Below, piece after piece: positions 1-6,680 of a stretch of 11,925 nucleotides of DNA. Below the pieces are notes generated by a model. It did no database searches. It was not told where the DNA came from and was given only the letters and a program-made list of their open reading frames with translations. The DNA is from Polaribacter sp. (GTDB taxonomy: Bacteria; Bacteroidota; Bacteroidia; Flavobacteriales; Flavobacteriaceae): NCBI GenBank assembly GCA_029245665.1, contig JAQWOW010000305.1:1-11925 (forward strand), given 5' to 3'. Every line of letters begins with the position of its first letter. The first letter of the stretch is position 1. A program made the translations under genes and the position numbers.

Positions 1-36
1 AAACCAAAGATATTAAATTAATTAAATTACAATAAA

Positions 37-1323
37 ATGAGTATTATAATTAGTGTTCACGCACGTCAAATTTTTGATTCAAGAGGAAACCCAACAGTAG
101 AAGTAGATGTAACTACAGAAAACGGTGTTTTAGGAAGGGCAGCTGTTCCCTCTGGTGCTTCTACAGGAGAGCATGAGGCAGTAGAGCTTCGTGATGGAGG
201 TAAAGCATACATGGGGAAAGGAGTTTTAAAAGCGATAGATAATGTAAATACGATTATTGCTCCTGAATTATTGGGAACTTCTGTTTTTGAACAAAATTCC
301 ATTGATCAATTAATGATCGAACTAGACGGTACGTCCAATAAATCTAAATTAGGAGCTAATGCAATTTTAGGAGTCTCATTAGCCGCTGCTAAAGCTGCTG
401 CCAATGAGTTAGGAATGCCTTTATATAGATATGTAGGTGGTGTTTCTGCTAACACGTTACCTGTACCAATGATGAATATCATAAACGGAGGATCTCATTC
501 AGATGCGCCAATTGCATTTCAAGAATTCATGGTCATGCCTGTGAAGGCTGAAACTTTCTCGCAAGCAATGCAAATGGGGTCTGAAATTTTTCATAATCTA
601 AAGAAAGTTTTACACGATAGAAATTTATCAACGGCCGTTGGAGATGAAGGAGGTTTTGCACCAACTTTAGACGGAACAGAAGATGCTTTGGATACAATTG
701 CACTAGCAGTTAAAAATGCAGGTTATTCTTTTGGTGATGAAATTATGGTTGCATTAGATTGTGCTGCTGCAGAATTTTATGTGGATGGGAAGTACGATTA
801 TTCTAAATTTGAAGGAGATACTGGTAAGATACGAACTAGTGAAGAACAAGCAGATTACTTAGCTGAATTAGCAGCTAATTATCCAATTATTTCTATAGAA
901 GACGGTATGGATGAAAATGATTGGGATGGTTGGAAATATTTAACTGAAAAAATTGGAGATAAAGTTCAATTAGTAGGTGATGATTTATTCGTGACCAACG
1001 TAGACCGTTTGTCTAGAGGAATTGACAACGGAATTGCAAATTCAATTTTAATTAAAGTAAATCAAATTGGTACTTTAACAGAAACTATTTCTGCAGTAAA
1101 TATGGCTAAAAATGCAGGTTATACTTCAGTAATGTCTCACAGATCTGGTGAAACCGAAGACAATACAATTGCAGATTTAGCAGTTGCTTTAAACTGTGGT
1201 CAAATAAAAACAGGTTCTGCATCTCGTTCTGATAGAATGGCAAAATATAACCAATTATTACGCATTGAAGAAGAATTAGGACAAACTGCTTATTTTCCCA
1301 AGGAAAATGCATTTAAAATATAA
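37..1323 (+). CDS. eno: Enolase (phosphopyruvate hydratase)
   Basis: This enzyme interconverts 2-phosphoglycerate and phosphoenolpyruvate in cytoplasmic glycolysis and gluconeogenesis. The 428-residue protein has the usual bacterial length and opens with the conserved HARQIFDSRGNPTVEV segment, so the ATG is well placed. By comparison with the E. coli enzyme, the catalytic and Mg-binding residues are all present: Q162/E163, E204 in GDEGGFAP, D241, E288, D315, K340 in the signature LIKVNQIGTLTET, the SHRSGETED loop (H368, R369, S370) and K391. The leader (ACAATAAA before the ATG) is A-rich with no Shine-Dalgarno sequence, which is normal for Bacteroidota. The promoter is not identifiable in the 36 upstream bases, and the gene may be read from a neighbour outside the window. 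An intrinsic terminator follows about 20 bases after the stop. Identification is essentially certain. Confidence 0.99.
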   Translation: MSIIISVHARQIFDSRGNPTVEVDVTTENGVLGRAAVPSGASTGEHEAVELRDGGKAYMGKGVLKAIDNVNTIIAPELLGTSVFEQNSIDQLMIELDGTSNKSKLGANAILGVSLAAAKAAANELGMPLYRYVGGVSANTLPVPMMNIINGGSHSDAPIAFQEFMVMPVKAETFSQAMQMGSEIFHNLKKVLHDRNLSTAVGDEGGFAPTLDGTEDALDTIALAVKNAGYSFGDEIMVALDCAAAEFYVDGKYDYSKFEGDTGKIRTSEEQADYLAELAANYPIISIEDGMDENDWDGWKYLTEKIGDKVQLVGDDLFVTNVDRLSRGIDNGIANSILIKVNQIGTLTETISAVNMAKNAGYTSVMSHRSGETEDNTIADLAVALNCGQIKTGSASRSDRMAKYNQLLRIEEELGQTAYFPKENAFKI

Positions 1324-1343
1324 TTTATTATACAAATATATTG

Positions 1344-1373
1344 AAAGCCTCATAATTTTATGAGGCTTTTTTT
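1344..1373 (+). terminator. Rho-independent terminator of eno
   Basis: An 11-bp perfect stem (AAAGCCTCATA at 1344-1354 pairing with TATGAGGCTTT at 1359-1369) closes a 4-base ATTT loop and runs into a 7-base T tract (1367-1373). It lies 20 bases past the enolase stop codon. Its core closely matches the terminator after citrate synthase. Confidence 0.93.
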
Positions 1374-1420
1374 GTTATAAATAGATGAAAAAAGGGTTAT
1401 GAAATGCAAAAAAAATCTAC

Positions 1421-1443
1421 ACATAATATCTTAAGAATTATGT
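1421..1443. promoter_or_regulatory. Imperfect palindrome upstream of citrate synthase, possible operator
   Basis: ACATAAT (1421-1427) and ATTATGT (1437-1443) are exact reverse complements. They flank a central TCTTAAGA (1429-1436) that is itself palindromic. Only A1428 breaks full symmetry, giving about 11-bp half-sites. The element covers the position of the putative -33 promoter box, which suits a repressor or activator site better than a transcribed hairpin. The symmetry is seen directly; the regulatory role is inferred. Confidence 0.45.
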
Positions 1444-1460
1444 AAAATATGCTATCTTCG
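1431..1460 (+). promoter_or_regulatory. Putative promoter of gltA (Bacteroidota sigma-A type)
   Basis: TATCTTCG at 1453-1460 matches the Bacteroidota -7 consensus TAnnTTTG at all but one base. TTA at 1431-1433, 19 bases upstream, stands where TTG of the -33 box would be. Transcription would start about 25 bases before the ATG at 1493. Both boxes are imperfect, so this is a candidate only. Confidence 0.42.
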
Positions 1461-1492
1461 TATCCTTAAATAATACAAAAAAAATCTACAAA

Positions 1493-2779
1493 ATGTCAGA
1501 GAAGGCTATATTACAAGTTGGAAATAATTCATATGAATTTCCACTTGTAAAAGGAACAGAGAATGAAGTAGCTATTAATATCAAAACTTTAAGAGGCGCT
1601 ACAAAAGGAGTAATAACTTTAGATCCAGGATTTAAAAATACGGGTTCTTGTGAAAGTGCTATTACTTTTTTAGATGGAGAAAAAGGAATCTTAAGATACA
1701 GAGGTTATTCGATTGAACAACTTGCTGATAACGGAAGTTTTTTAGAAGTTGCTTATGCACTTATTTTCGGAGATTTACCAAATGAAGCGCAATTAGAAAA
1801 ATTTCATTCAGACATAAAGTCTAAATCTGTTGTAGATGAAGATGTTAAAAAAATTATAGATGCTTTTCCAAAAAATGCTCACCCAATGGGCATATTGTCT
1901 TCTTTAACAAGTGCTTTGGTAGCATTTAATCCATCTTCTGTTAACGTAGATTCTGAAGAAGAAATGTACAATGCAATTGTAAAAATTATGGGAAAACTCC
2001 CAGTTTTAGTTGCATGGGCCATGAGAAAAATAAAAGGATTACCATTAAATTACGGTTCTAATTCATTAGGATATATTGATAATATCATGAAAATGATGTT
2101 TGAAAAACCAAATGAAGAATATGTAATTAACCCAATAATAAAAAATGCTTTGGACAAGTTATTAATTTTACATGCAGATCATGAGCAAAATTGTTCTACG
2201 TCTACAGTAAGAATAGTTGGCTCTTCCCATGCTGGATTATTTGCATCCGTTTCCGCAGGTATTTCTGCTCTCTGGGGACCATTACACGGTGGTGCTAACC
2301 AAGCGGTTCTAGAAATGTTAGAGGCCATTAGGGCTGATGGAGGAGATACTAAAAAGTACATGGCCAAAGCGAAAGATAAAAATGACACATTCCGCTTGAT
2401 GGGTTTTGGTCATAGAGTTTACAAAAACTTTGATCCTAGAGCTAAAATTATCAAGATTGCTGCAGATGAACTTTTAAATGATTTAGGGATTGATGATCCA
2501 ATTTTAGACATTGCAAGAGGGTTGGAACAAGAAGCATTGAATGATCCTTATTTTGTTGAAAGAAAATTGTACCCAAACGTAGATTTCTATTCAGGAATTA
2601 TATACAGAGCAATGGGTATTCCTGTTGAAATGTTTACAGTAATGTTTGCTTTAGGACGCTTACCAGGATGGATTGCACAATGGAAAGAAATGAGATCGCG
2701 TAAAGAACCGATTGGTCGTCCACGTCAAATTTATACAGGAGAAAATTACAGAGAATTTATTAAATTAGAAAAAAGATAA
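1493..2779 (+). CDS. gltA: Citrate synthase
   Basis: This enzyme condenses acetyl-CoA with oxaloacetate to give citrate, the entry step of the TCA cycle, in the cytoplasm. The 428-residue length and the N-terminal beta-rich region (residues 1-50, containing LRGATKGVITLDPGF) fit the hexameric type I enzymes of Gram-negative bacteria such as E. coli GltA. The catalytic triad is visible: H265 in WGPLHGGANQ, H307 in MGFGHRVYKNFDPR and D364 in PNVDFYSGI. The substrate-binding region HADHEQNCSTSTVR lies at 227-240. The gene stands between two intrinsic terminators and has its own candidate promoter, with a palindrome and direct repeats in the 169-base upstream gap. The leader is A-rich without a Shine-Dalgarno sequence. 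The call is certain; nothing in the protein is unusual. Confidence 0.98.
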   Translation: MSEKAILQVGNNSYEFPLVKGTENEVAINIKTLRGATKGVITLDPGFKNTGSCESAITFLDGEKGILRYRGYSIEQLADNGSFLEVAYALIFGDLPNEAQLEKFHSDIKSKSVVDEDVKKIIDAFPKNAHPMGILSSLTSALVAFNPSSVNVDSEEEMYNAIVKIMGKLPVLVAWAMRKIKGLPLNYGSNSLGYIDNIMKMMFEKPNEEYVINPIIKNALDKLLILHADHEQNCSTSTVRIVGSSHAGLFASVSAGISALWGPLHGGANQAVLEMLEAIRADGGDTKKYMAKAKDKNDTFRLMGFGHRVYKNFDPRAKIIKIAADELLNDLGIDDPILDIARGLEQEALNDPYFVERKLYPNVDFYSGIIYRAMGIPVEMFTVMFALGRLPGWIAQWKEMRSRKEPIGRPRQIYTGENYREFIKLEKR

Positions 2780-2800
2780 GTTTTAAAATTTATAATATAA

Positions 2801-2830
2801 AAAAGCTTCATATTGCATGAGGCTTTTTTT
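2801..2830 (+). terminator. Rho-independent terminator after gltA, directly before the next gene
   Basis: AAAAGCTTCAT (2801-2811) pairs with ATGAGGCTTTT (2817-2827) through 11 bp including one G-U pair, around a 5-base loop. A 7-base T tract follows (2824-2830). It lies 21 bases after the gltA stop and only 13 bases before the ATG of the amidinohydrolase gene, so it could also act as an attenuator for that gene. Confidence 0.88.
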
Positions 2831-2843
2831 ATAGCTTTTACAT

Positions 2844-3758
2844 ATGTTGAAACTCAATATAAAGAATGAAACTTCAAGACTAAGAGCCGTAATTTTAGGT
2901 ACTGTAAAAAGTAATGGAGGTGTTCCGGATCTTCAGGATTGTTACGATCCTAAGAGTATTGAGCATGTTTTACAAGGAACATATCCTTGTGAGGAAGACA
3001 TGATTTTAGAGATGGATGCAGTAGCTAATGTTTTTAAAAAATATAATGTACAGGTTTTTAGACCAGATATAATTGAAAATTACAATCAAATTTTTTCTAG
3101 AGATATAGCTTTTGTAATTGATGATCTCTTTATTGAAGCTAATATCCTTCCTGATAGAGAAAGAGAATACAAAGCAATTGAAAAAGTAATTTCTCAAATA
3201 AATCCAAAAAAAATTATAGTTTTACCCAAAGAATGTCATGTAGAAGGAGGAGATGTGATTCCATGGAATGATTACCTTTTTATTGGCACTTATTCTGGAA
3301 GTGATTATGCAGATTATATAACAGCTCGAACTAATATTGACGCAGTGATTGCTTTACAAGAATTATTTCCTCTTAAAAAAGTCAAATCTTTTGAGTTGAG
3401 AAAATCAAATACACTCGCAAAAGAAAATGCGTTGCATTTAGACTGTTGTTTTCAACCAATTGGAAAAAATAAAGCAATTCTTCACAAAAATGGTTTTTTA
3501 GTTGAAAGTGAATACGATTGGTTGGTTAATTTTTTTGGAAAAGAGAATGTTTTTGAGATTACCAAAGAAGAAATGTATTGCATGAATAGTAATGTTTTTT
3601 CAATATCTAGTGAAGTCATTATTTCTGAAAAAAAATTCACACGATTAAATATTTGGCTCAGAAAAAATGGTTTTACAGTAGAAGAGGTACCGTATGCTGA
3701 AATTGCAAAGCAAGAAGGTTTATTGCGTTGTTCTACTTTGCCATTGATCAGAGATTAA
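2844..3758 (+). CDS. Amidinotransferase/amidinohydrolase family enzyme (DDAH- or arginine-deiminase-like)
   Basis: The 304-residue protein belongs to the guanidino-modifying superfamily (pentein fold: dimethylargininase, arginine deiminase, amidinotransferases). These enzymes attack a guanidinium carbon with a cysteine. Family landmarks are in order: FSRDIAFVIDD (85-94), VEGGD (133-137, catalytic E134 and substrate-binding D137), LHLDCCF (197-203, catalytic H198) and LLRCSTLPL near the C-terminus (nucleophile C296). The active site therefore looks intact. The C-terminal RCSTLPLIRD resembles arginine deiminase, while the ~300-residue length is closer to DDAH-type proteins, so the substrate (arginine, methylarginine or another guanidino compound) cannot be settled from sequence. 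No signal peptide is visible, so it is probably cytoplasmic. It follows gltA in the same direction. No convincing promoter lies between them, so readthrough of the gltA terminator is a likely source of its mRNA. Confidence 0.88.
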   Translation: MLKLNIKNETSRLRAVILGTVKSNGGVPDLQDCYDPKSIEHVLQGTYPCEEDMILEMDAVANVFKKYNVQVFRPDIIENYNQIFSRDIAFVIDDLFIEANILPDREREYKAIEKVISQINPKKIIVLPKECHVEGGDVIPWNDYLFIGTYSGSDYADYITARTNIDAVIALQELFPLKKVKSFELRKSNTLAKENALHLDCCFQPIGKNKAILHKNGFLVESEYDWLVNFFGKENVFEITKEEMYCMNSNVFSISSEVIISEKKFTRLNIWLRKNGFTVEEVPYAEIAKQEGLLRCSTLPLIRD

Positions 3759-3852
3759 ACAATACTAATAGGCTTATTAATCGTCTAAATTCAATTATTT
3801 AGCTAAAAGAACAATAAATATTTGTTTTATAAATATAAGGTTGCAAATTAAT

Positions 3853-4545
3853 TTAATTTTTAATTTTAGCAAGGTATTCTTGAAAACGTTTCCCGTAATC
3901 AGACCTTTTCACTCTATCTGACAACGAATTATTTACGGTATCTAGCATTTTTAAACTTGCATCATACATTTCAGTAAGAGCAATATAAGGAGCAACCTCT
4001 GAATCTGAATTTGTAATTGCAAAATTAGTAGTAAATAGCACTCTTCTTTTTGTTAACCTCTTATAATCATTCTTTAATTGGGCTAATAATTTTTGGTCAT
4101 TTGCTTTTTTTGCATCAAAATTCTGTTTTATATACTCTAAACGCTCCTCTTGAAATCTTTTTTTAATGATATTGTATTGATCTAAAATTTTCTGATTTTT
4201 AGATCCAGAAATTTTTGGATTAAACCCAAATTGTGTTACTTTATCATTAATCGTAATTATTCCTTTTTCTCCAAAAAATAAAATTCTTTTATTGGTTGTA
4301 TTGCCATCAAAAGTCAAATAATACAATTCAGGAGATGTAACATCATCTGTTAATATAAACTTATCATTTCCTAATAAATCTATCGAATCTACAGATACTA
4401 AGAGTGTGTCTTTCATTTTTTGAAGGTATAAAGTTCCTTTTTTAAGTCCTTTTATTTGTCCTTTTACAATCATGTTGCCTTCTTTTTTTGAAGAACATGC
4501 GGTCATCAGAATTGTTACAACTATAAGAATGATAATTTTTTTCAT
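3853..4545 (-). CDS. DUF4369 domain lipoprotein without a thioredoxin domain
   Basis: This is a predicted envelope lipoprotein of 230 residues and unknown function. The signal peptide has a basic start (MKK), a hydrophobic core at 4-14 and a lipobox MTAC with the lipidated cysteine at C17, followed by SSKKEGN. Residues about 24-110 match the DUF4369 pattern (GQIKGLKKGTLYLQK, then SVDSIDL, then SPELYYLTFDG). Residues about 120-228 form a charged helical region that contains SEVAPYIAL and ends at KRFQEYLAKIKN. In many Bacteroidota proteins DUF4369 and such a helical linker precede a TlpA-like thioredoxin domain. Here the protein stops where that domain would begin, and the next 94 bases hold no remnant of it. 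It is the last gene of the leftward cassette, 37 bases after the DUF819 gene and convergent with the amidinohydrolase gene. The domain call rests on pattern recognition. Confidence 0.8.
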   Translation of the reverse strand: MKKIIILIVVTILMTACSSKKEGNMIVKGQIKGLKKGTLYLQKMKDTLLVSVDSIDLLGNDKFILTDDVTSPELYYLTFDGNTTNKRILFFGEKGIITINDKVTQFGFNPKISGSKNQKILDQYNIIKKRFQEERLEYIKQNFDAKKANDQKLLAQLKNDYKRLTKRRVLFTTNFAITNSDSEVAPYIALTEMYDASLKMLDTVNNSLSDRVKRSDYGKRFQEYLAKIKN

Positions 4546-4582
4546 AAATTTAAAATTGGTTTGCTAATATCTTCTTTTTTAT

Positions 4583-5887
4583 TTAAAAAGTTGCTGATAA
4601 TTCCATTAAAATAGTACATAAAATTGCACCAACTGTTCCAATGGCATACCCAAAAACTGCCAACAAAACTCCAACAGTAGCCAAAGAGGGGTGGAAAGCT
4701 TGCGCTACAATTGGTGCAGATGCAGCACCACCAACATTTGCCTGACTTCCTACTGCTAAAAAGAAATAAGGAGCTTTTATTAATTTAGCAACAAGAATTA
4801 ACAAACCTGCATGAATTGACATCCAAATAATACCAATTATTATCAAGCCCCAATTATCAAAAATCATTCCTAAATCCATTTTCATTCCAATCGTTGCCAC
4901 TAAAATATAGATAAACAAACTACCTATTTTACTTGCACCAGCACCTTCATATTTTTTTGCTTCTGTAAATGATAAAATAACCGCCATTATTGTAGAAATA
5001 CTAATTAGCCAAAAGAAACCAGAGCCTAAAAAAGAAAAAATATTTCGCCAAGTTTGTGATTCTATTGATGCGACAAAGTTATTAAAAAAGGTACTGAGAT
5101 ATTTGGCTGTAAAATGACCAAAACCAACCGTTCCAAATCCAATTGCAAGCATGATCATTAAATCTGTTAAAGAAGGGTTTCTTTTTACTTTTTGAGTAAA
5201 AGTAGATACTTTATTTTTTAATTCTTCAATTGCAGAAGTATCAGCTCCAAGCCATTTATTAATCTTATCTTTTTTTCCAATCCCTATTAATAAAATAGCC
5301 ATCCAAATATTAGCAATTACAATATCTACAAATACCATTCCTCCGTATTTTTGAGGATTGTATTGATAAATTTCTAACATGGCTGTTTGGTTTGCACCTC
5401 CACCAATCCAACTCCCTGCCAATGTAGAGAGTCCTCTCCAAACAGCATTAAAATCAGTTCCTCCGACAGTTTCGGGAGAGAAAATGGAAATTCCTAAAAT
5501 AGCGATTGGACCTCCAATTATAATTCCAAAGGTCCCTGTAAAAAACATTATTAATGCTTTAGAACCTAGGTTAAAAATTGCCTTCAAATCAATACTTAAA
5601 GTCATTAATACCAATGCTGCAGGCAATAAATATCGGCTAGAAATATAATATAATTCAGTTTTTCCTTTTATAATTTCTCCTGTTGAACTAACGGTTTCCC
5701 AATTTGGGGATATAATTCCGGCTGTTGTAAATATTGCAGGAATAAAGTATGCCATAAATAATCCAGGGACTATTTTATAAAATTTATGCCAGAAACCCCT
5801 AGTTTTACTCTCTGTGTAAAAAACAAACCCTAATGACAACATTAATATTCCCAGAACGATAGCATCATTGGTAAAGATTGGTTCCAT
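4583..5887 (-). CDS. DUF819 family integral membrane protein, transporter-like
   Basis: This 434-residue protein is almost entirely hydrophobic, with about ten to twelve predicted membrane segments (for example near residues 8-25, 38-58, 86-104, 111-136, 184-203, 243-260, 288-305, 322-340, 347-368 and 402-430). Two glycine-rich motifs mark the two halves: GSWIGGGANQTA (158-169) and SQANVGGAASAP (381-392). Such paired motifs suggest an inverted-repeat transporter fold, as in GltS-like and cation/proton antiporter families. DUF819 proteins (B. subtilis YjcL type) have no firmly known substrate that I can recall. A soluble charged loop lies at about 204-240. Its ATG directly abuts the stop codon of the upstream DUF2490 gene (TAAATG), implying cotranscription and probably translational coupling. 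It most likely acts as an inner-membrane transporter for a small solute. The substrate is unknown. Confidence 0.85.
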   Translation of the reverse strand: MEPIFTNDAIVLGILMLSLGFVFYTESKTRGFWHKFYKIVPGLFMAYFIPAIFTTAGIISPNWETVSSTGEIIKGKTELYYISSRYLLPAALVLMTLSIDLKAIFNLGSKALIMFFTGTFGIIIGGPIAILGISIFSPETVGGTDFNAVWRGLSTLAGSWIGGGANQTAMLEIYQYNPQKYGGMVFVDIVIANIWMAILLIGIGKKDKINKWLGADTSAIEELKNKVSTFTQKVKRNPSLTDLMIMLAIGFGTVGFGHFTAKYLSTFFNNFVASIESQTWRNIFSFLGSGFFWLISISTIMAVILSFTEAKKYEGAGASKIGSLFIYILVATIGMKMDLGMIFDNWGLIIIGIIWMSIHAGLLILVAKLIKAPYFFLAVGSQANVGGAASAPIVAQAFHPSLATVGVLLAVFGYAIGTVGAILCTILMELSATF

Positions 5888-6559
5888 TTATTTTATTTTA
5901 GTATGATTGGTATTTACAATAATACCTAATTGTAATCTGTTAAATCCAAAATTTGGCAATTTTTGATAAAAATATCCTACTTTAAACTTTATACTATTGT
6001 TCAGTGCATACAAAAAACCAGCTCCTGTCCAATTTTGAGCAATTAAATCTCCCTTAAAATTAAAAAATATTTCATTGAAGGCATAAATATTCCAAGTGTT
6101 GGAAAGTGGATACGTTCCATTGATATCATATCGTAGCCAATTGACAGTTGATTTTATATCATTTATTTCTATAAAGCGATGTTCAAACCGAAAACGATGT
6201 CTTAATTTAAAATCGCCCAACTTATAGTTGAGGTTGATGTCTTCATACAATCTAAATTCCGTTAATAAGTTAGATGGATTTTGATATTCTGTATCTGCAT
6301 CTGCGTAACTAACACCAAATGTTAAATTTATTTTTGAATTTAAGTTATAGTTTAATCCTAATCTATAAATAGACTGTTGAAATTCATCTGTCAATTCAAA
6401 ATAGCGGAAATGTGCCATGGTCTTTACAGCATATTTTTCTGATAATTTGTGAGATCCATTATACATGTACCAGTTTCCTAATTTATTTTGAGGGGAGTTT
6501 TGTGCGCTACTATTTAAAGAGATAATATTTAAACACAATAATAGTATCAATTTTTTCAT
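5888..6559 (-). CDS. DUF2490 family protein, predicted outer-membrane beta-barrel
   Basis: The 223-residue protein begins with a clear signal peptide (MKKLILLLCLNII, then SLNSSAQ with likely cleavage after A19). The rest is a series of alternating hydrophobic/polar strands rich in aromatic residues, such as TMAHFRYFELTDEFQQSIYR, LNYNLNSKINLTFGVSYA, KLRHRFRFEHRF and SIKFKVGYFYQKL. The opening GNWYMYNGSHKLSEKY and the RLGLNY and FRFEHRF segments match the DUF2490 pattern, usually taken to be small outer-membrane barrels. It ends LQLGIIVNTNHTKIK, a few polar residues beyond the last strand rather than the usual terminal aromatic. It is the first gene of the leftward cassette, and its TAA touches the ATG of the DUF819 gene. 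A 121-base divergent region separates it from the nuclease gene. No specific ligand or role can be inferred from this protein alone. Confidence 0.82.
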   Translation of the reverse strand: MKKLILLLCLNIISLNSSAQNSPQNKLGNWYMYNGSHKLSEKYAVKTMAHFRYFELTDEFQQSIYRLGLNYNLNSKINLTFGVSYADADTEYQNPSNLLTEFRLYEDINLNYKLGDFKLRHRFRFEHRFIEINDIKSTVNWLRYDINGTYPLSNTWNIYAFNEIFFNFKGDLIAQNWTGAGFLYALNNSIKFKVGYFYQKLPNFGFNRLQLGIIVNTNHTKIK

Positions 6560-6603
6560 ATGTAATTAAAAGAATGGGTTAAGGACTTAATTTGCTAAAA
6601 TAA

Positions 6604-6614
6604 TTTTTTTTTTT
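6604..6614. repeat. T11 homopolymer in the divergent intergenic region
   Basis: Eleven consecutive T (A11 on the minus strand) lie 45 bases upstream of the DUF2490 start and 66 bases upstream of the nuclease start. A-tracts upstream of promoters can stimulate transcription, and long homopolymers can vary in length. Neither effect is shown here. Confidence 0.6.
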
Positions 6615-6628
6615 ACAAATACCTTTCT

Positions 6629-6659
6629 TTGATTGTAACTTATTTATACATTAGCTTGG
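6629..6659 (+). promoter_or_regulatory. Putative promoter of the S1/P1 nuclease gene
   Basis: TTG at 6629-6631 is followed after 20 bases by TAGCTTGG at 6652-6659, one base off the Bacteroidota -7 consensus TAnnTTTG. The ATG at 6681 lies 21 bases downstream. An overlapping alternative -7, TACATTAG (6647-6654), is also one base off but gives a less favourable spacing. I found no convincing promoter for the divergent DUF2490 gene. Confidence 0.38.
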
Positions 6660-6680
6660 AATTAATACTATTATTTACAG

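Larger units (their letters stand above)
1407..1490 (+). repeat. Pair of identical 15-bp direct repeats flanking the citrate synthase promoter
   Basis: CAAAAAAAATCTACA occurs at 1407-1421 and again, unchanged, at 1476-1490. The start-to-start distance is 69 bases. The first copy ends where the palindrome begins. The second ends two bases before the citrate synthase ATG and so forms the untranslated leader. The A8 run makes partial matches common in this genome, but the shared C...TCTACA ends make chance less likely. The role is unknown. Confidence 0.6.

Noticed and set aside
1..36. Possible end of an upstream gene at the left edge
   Set aside because: All three forward frames stop within this stretch, but the few residues available do not match any family I recognise.
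66..302. Antisense open frame inside enolase
   Set aside because: It lies opposite a certain gene, has no family resemblance, and is explained by the composition of the enolase coding strand.
3810..3826. AACAA...TTGTT inverted repeat between convergent genes as a terminator
   Set aside because: Only five A/T-rich base pairs with a 7-base loop; too weak to call. I see no convincing terminator in 3759-3852.
5379..5648. Rightward open frame of 89 codons inside the DUF819 gene
   Set aside because: Shadow of a strongly hydrophobic gene on the other strand; no recognisable domain or own spacing signals.
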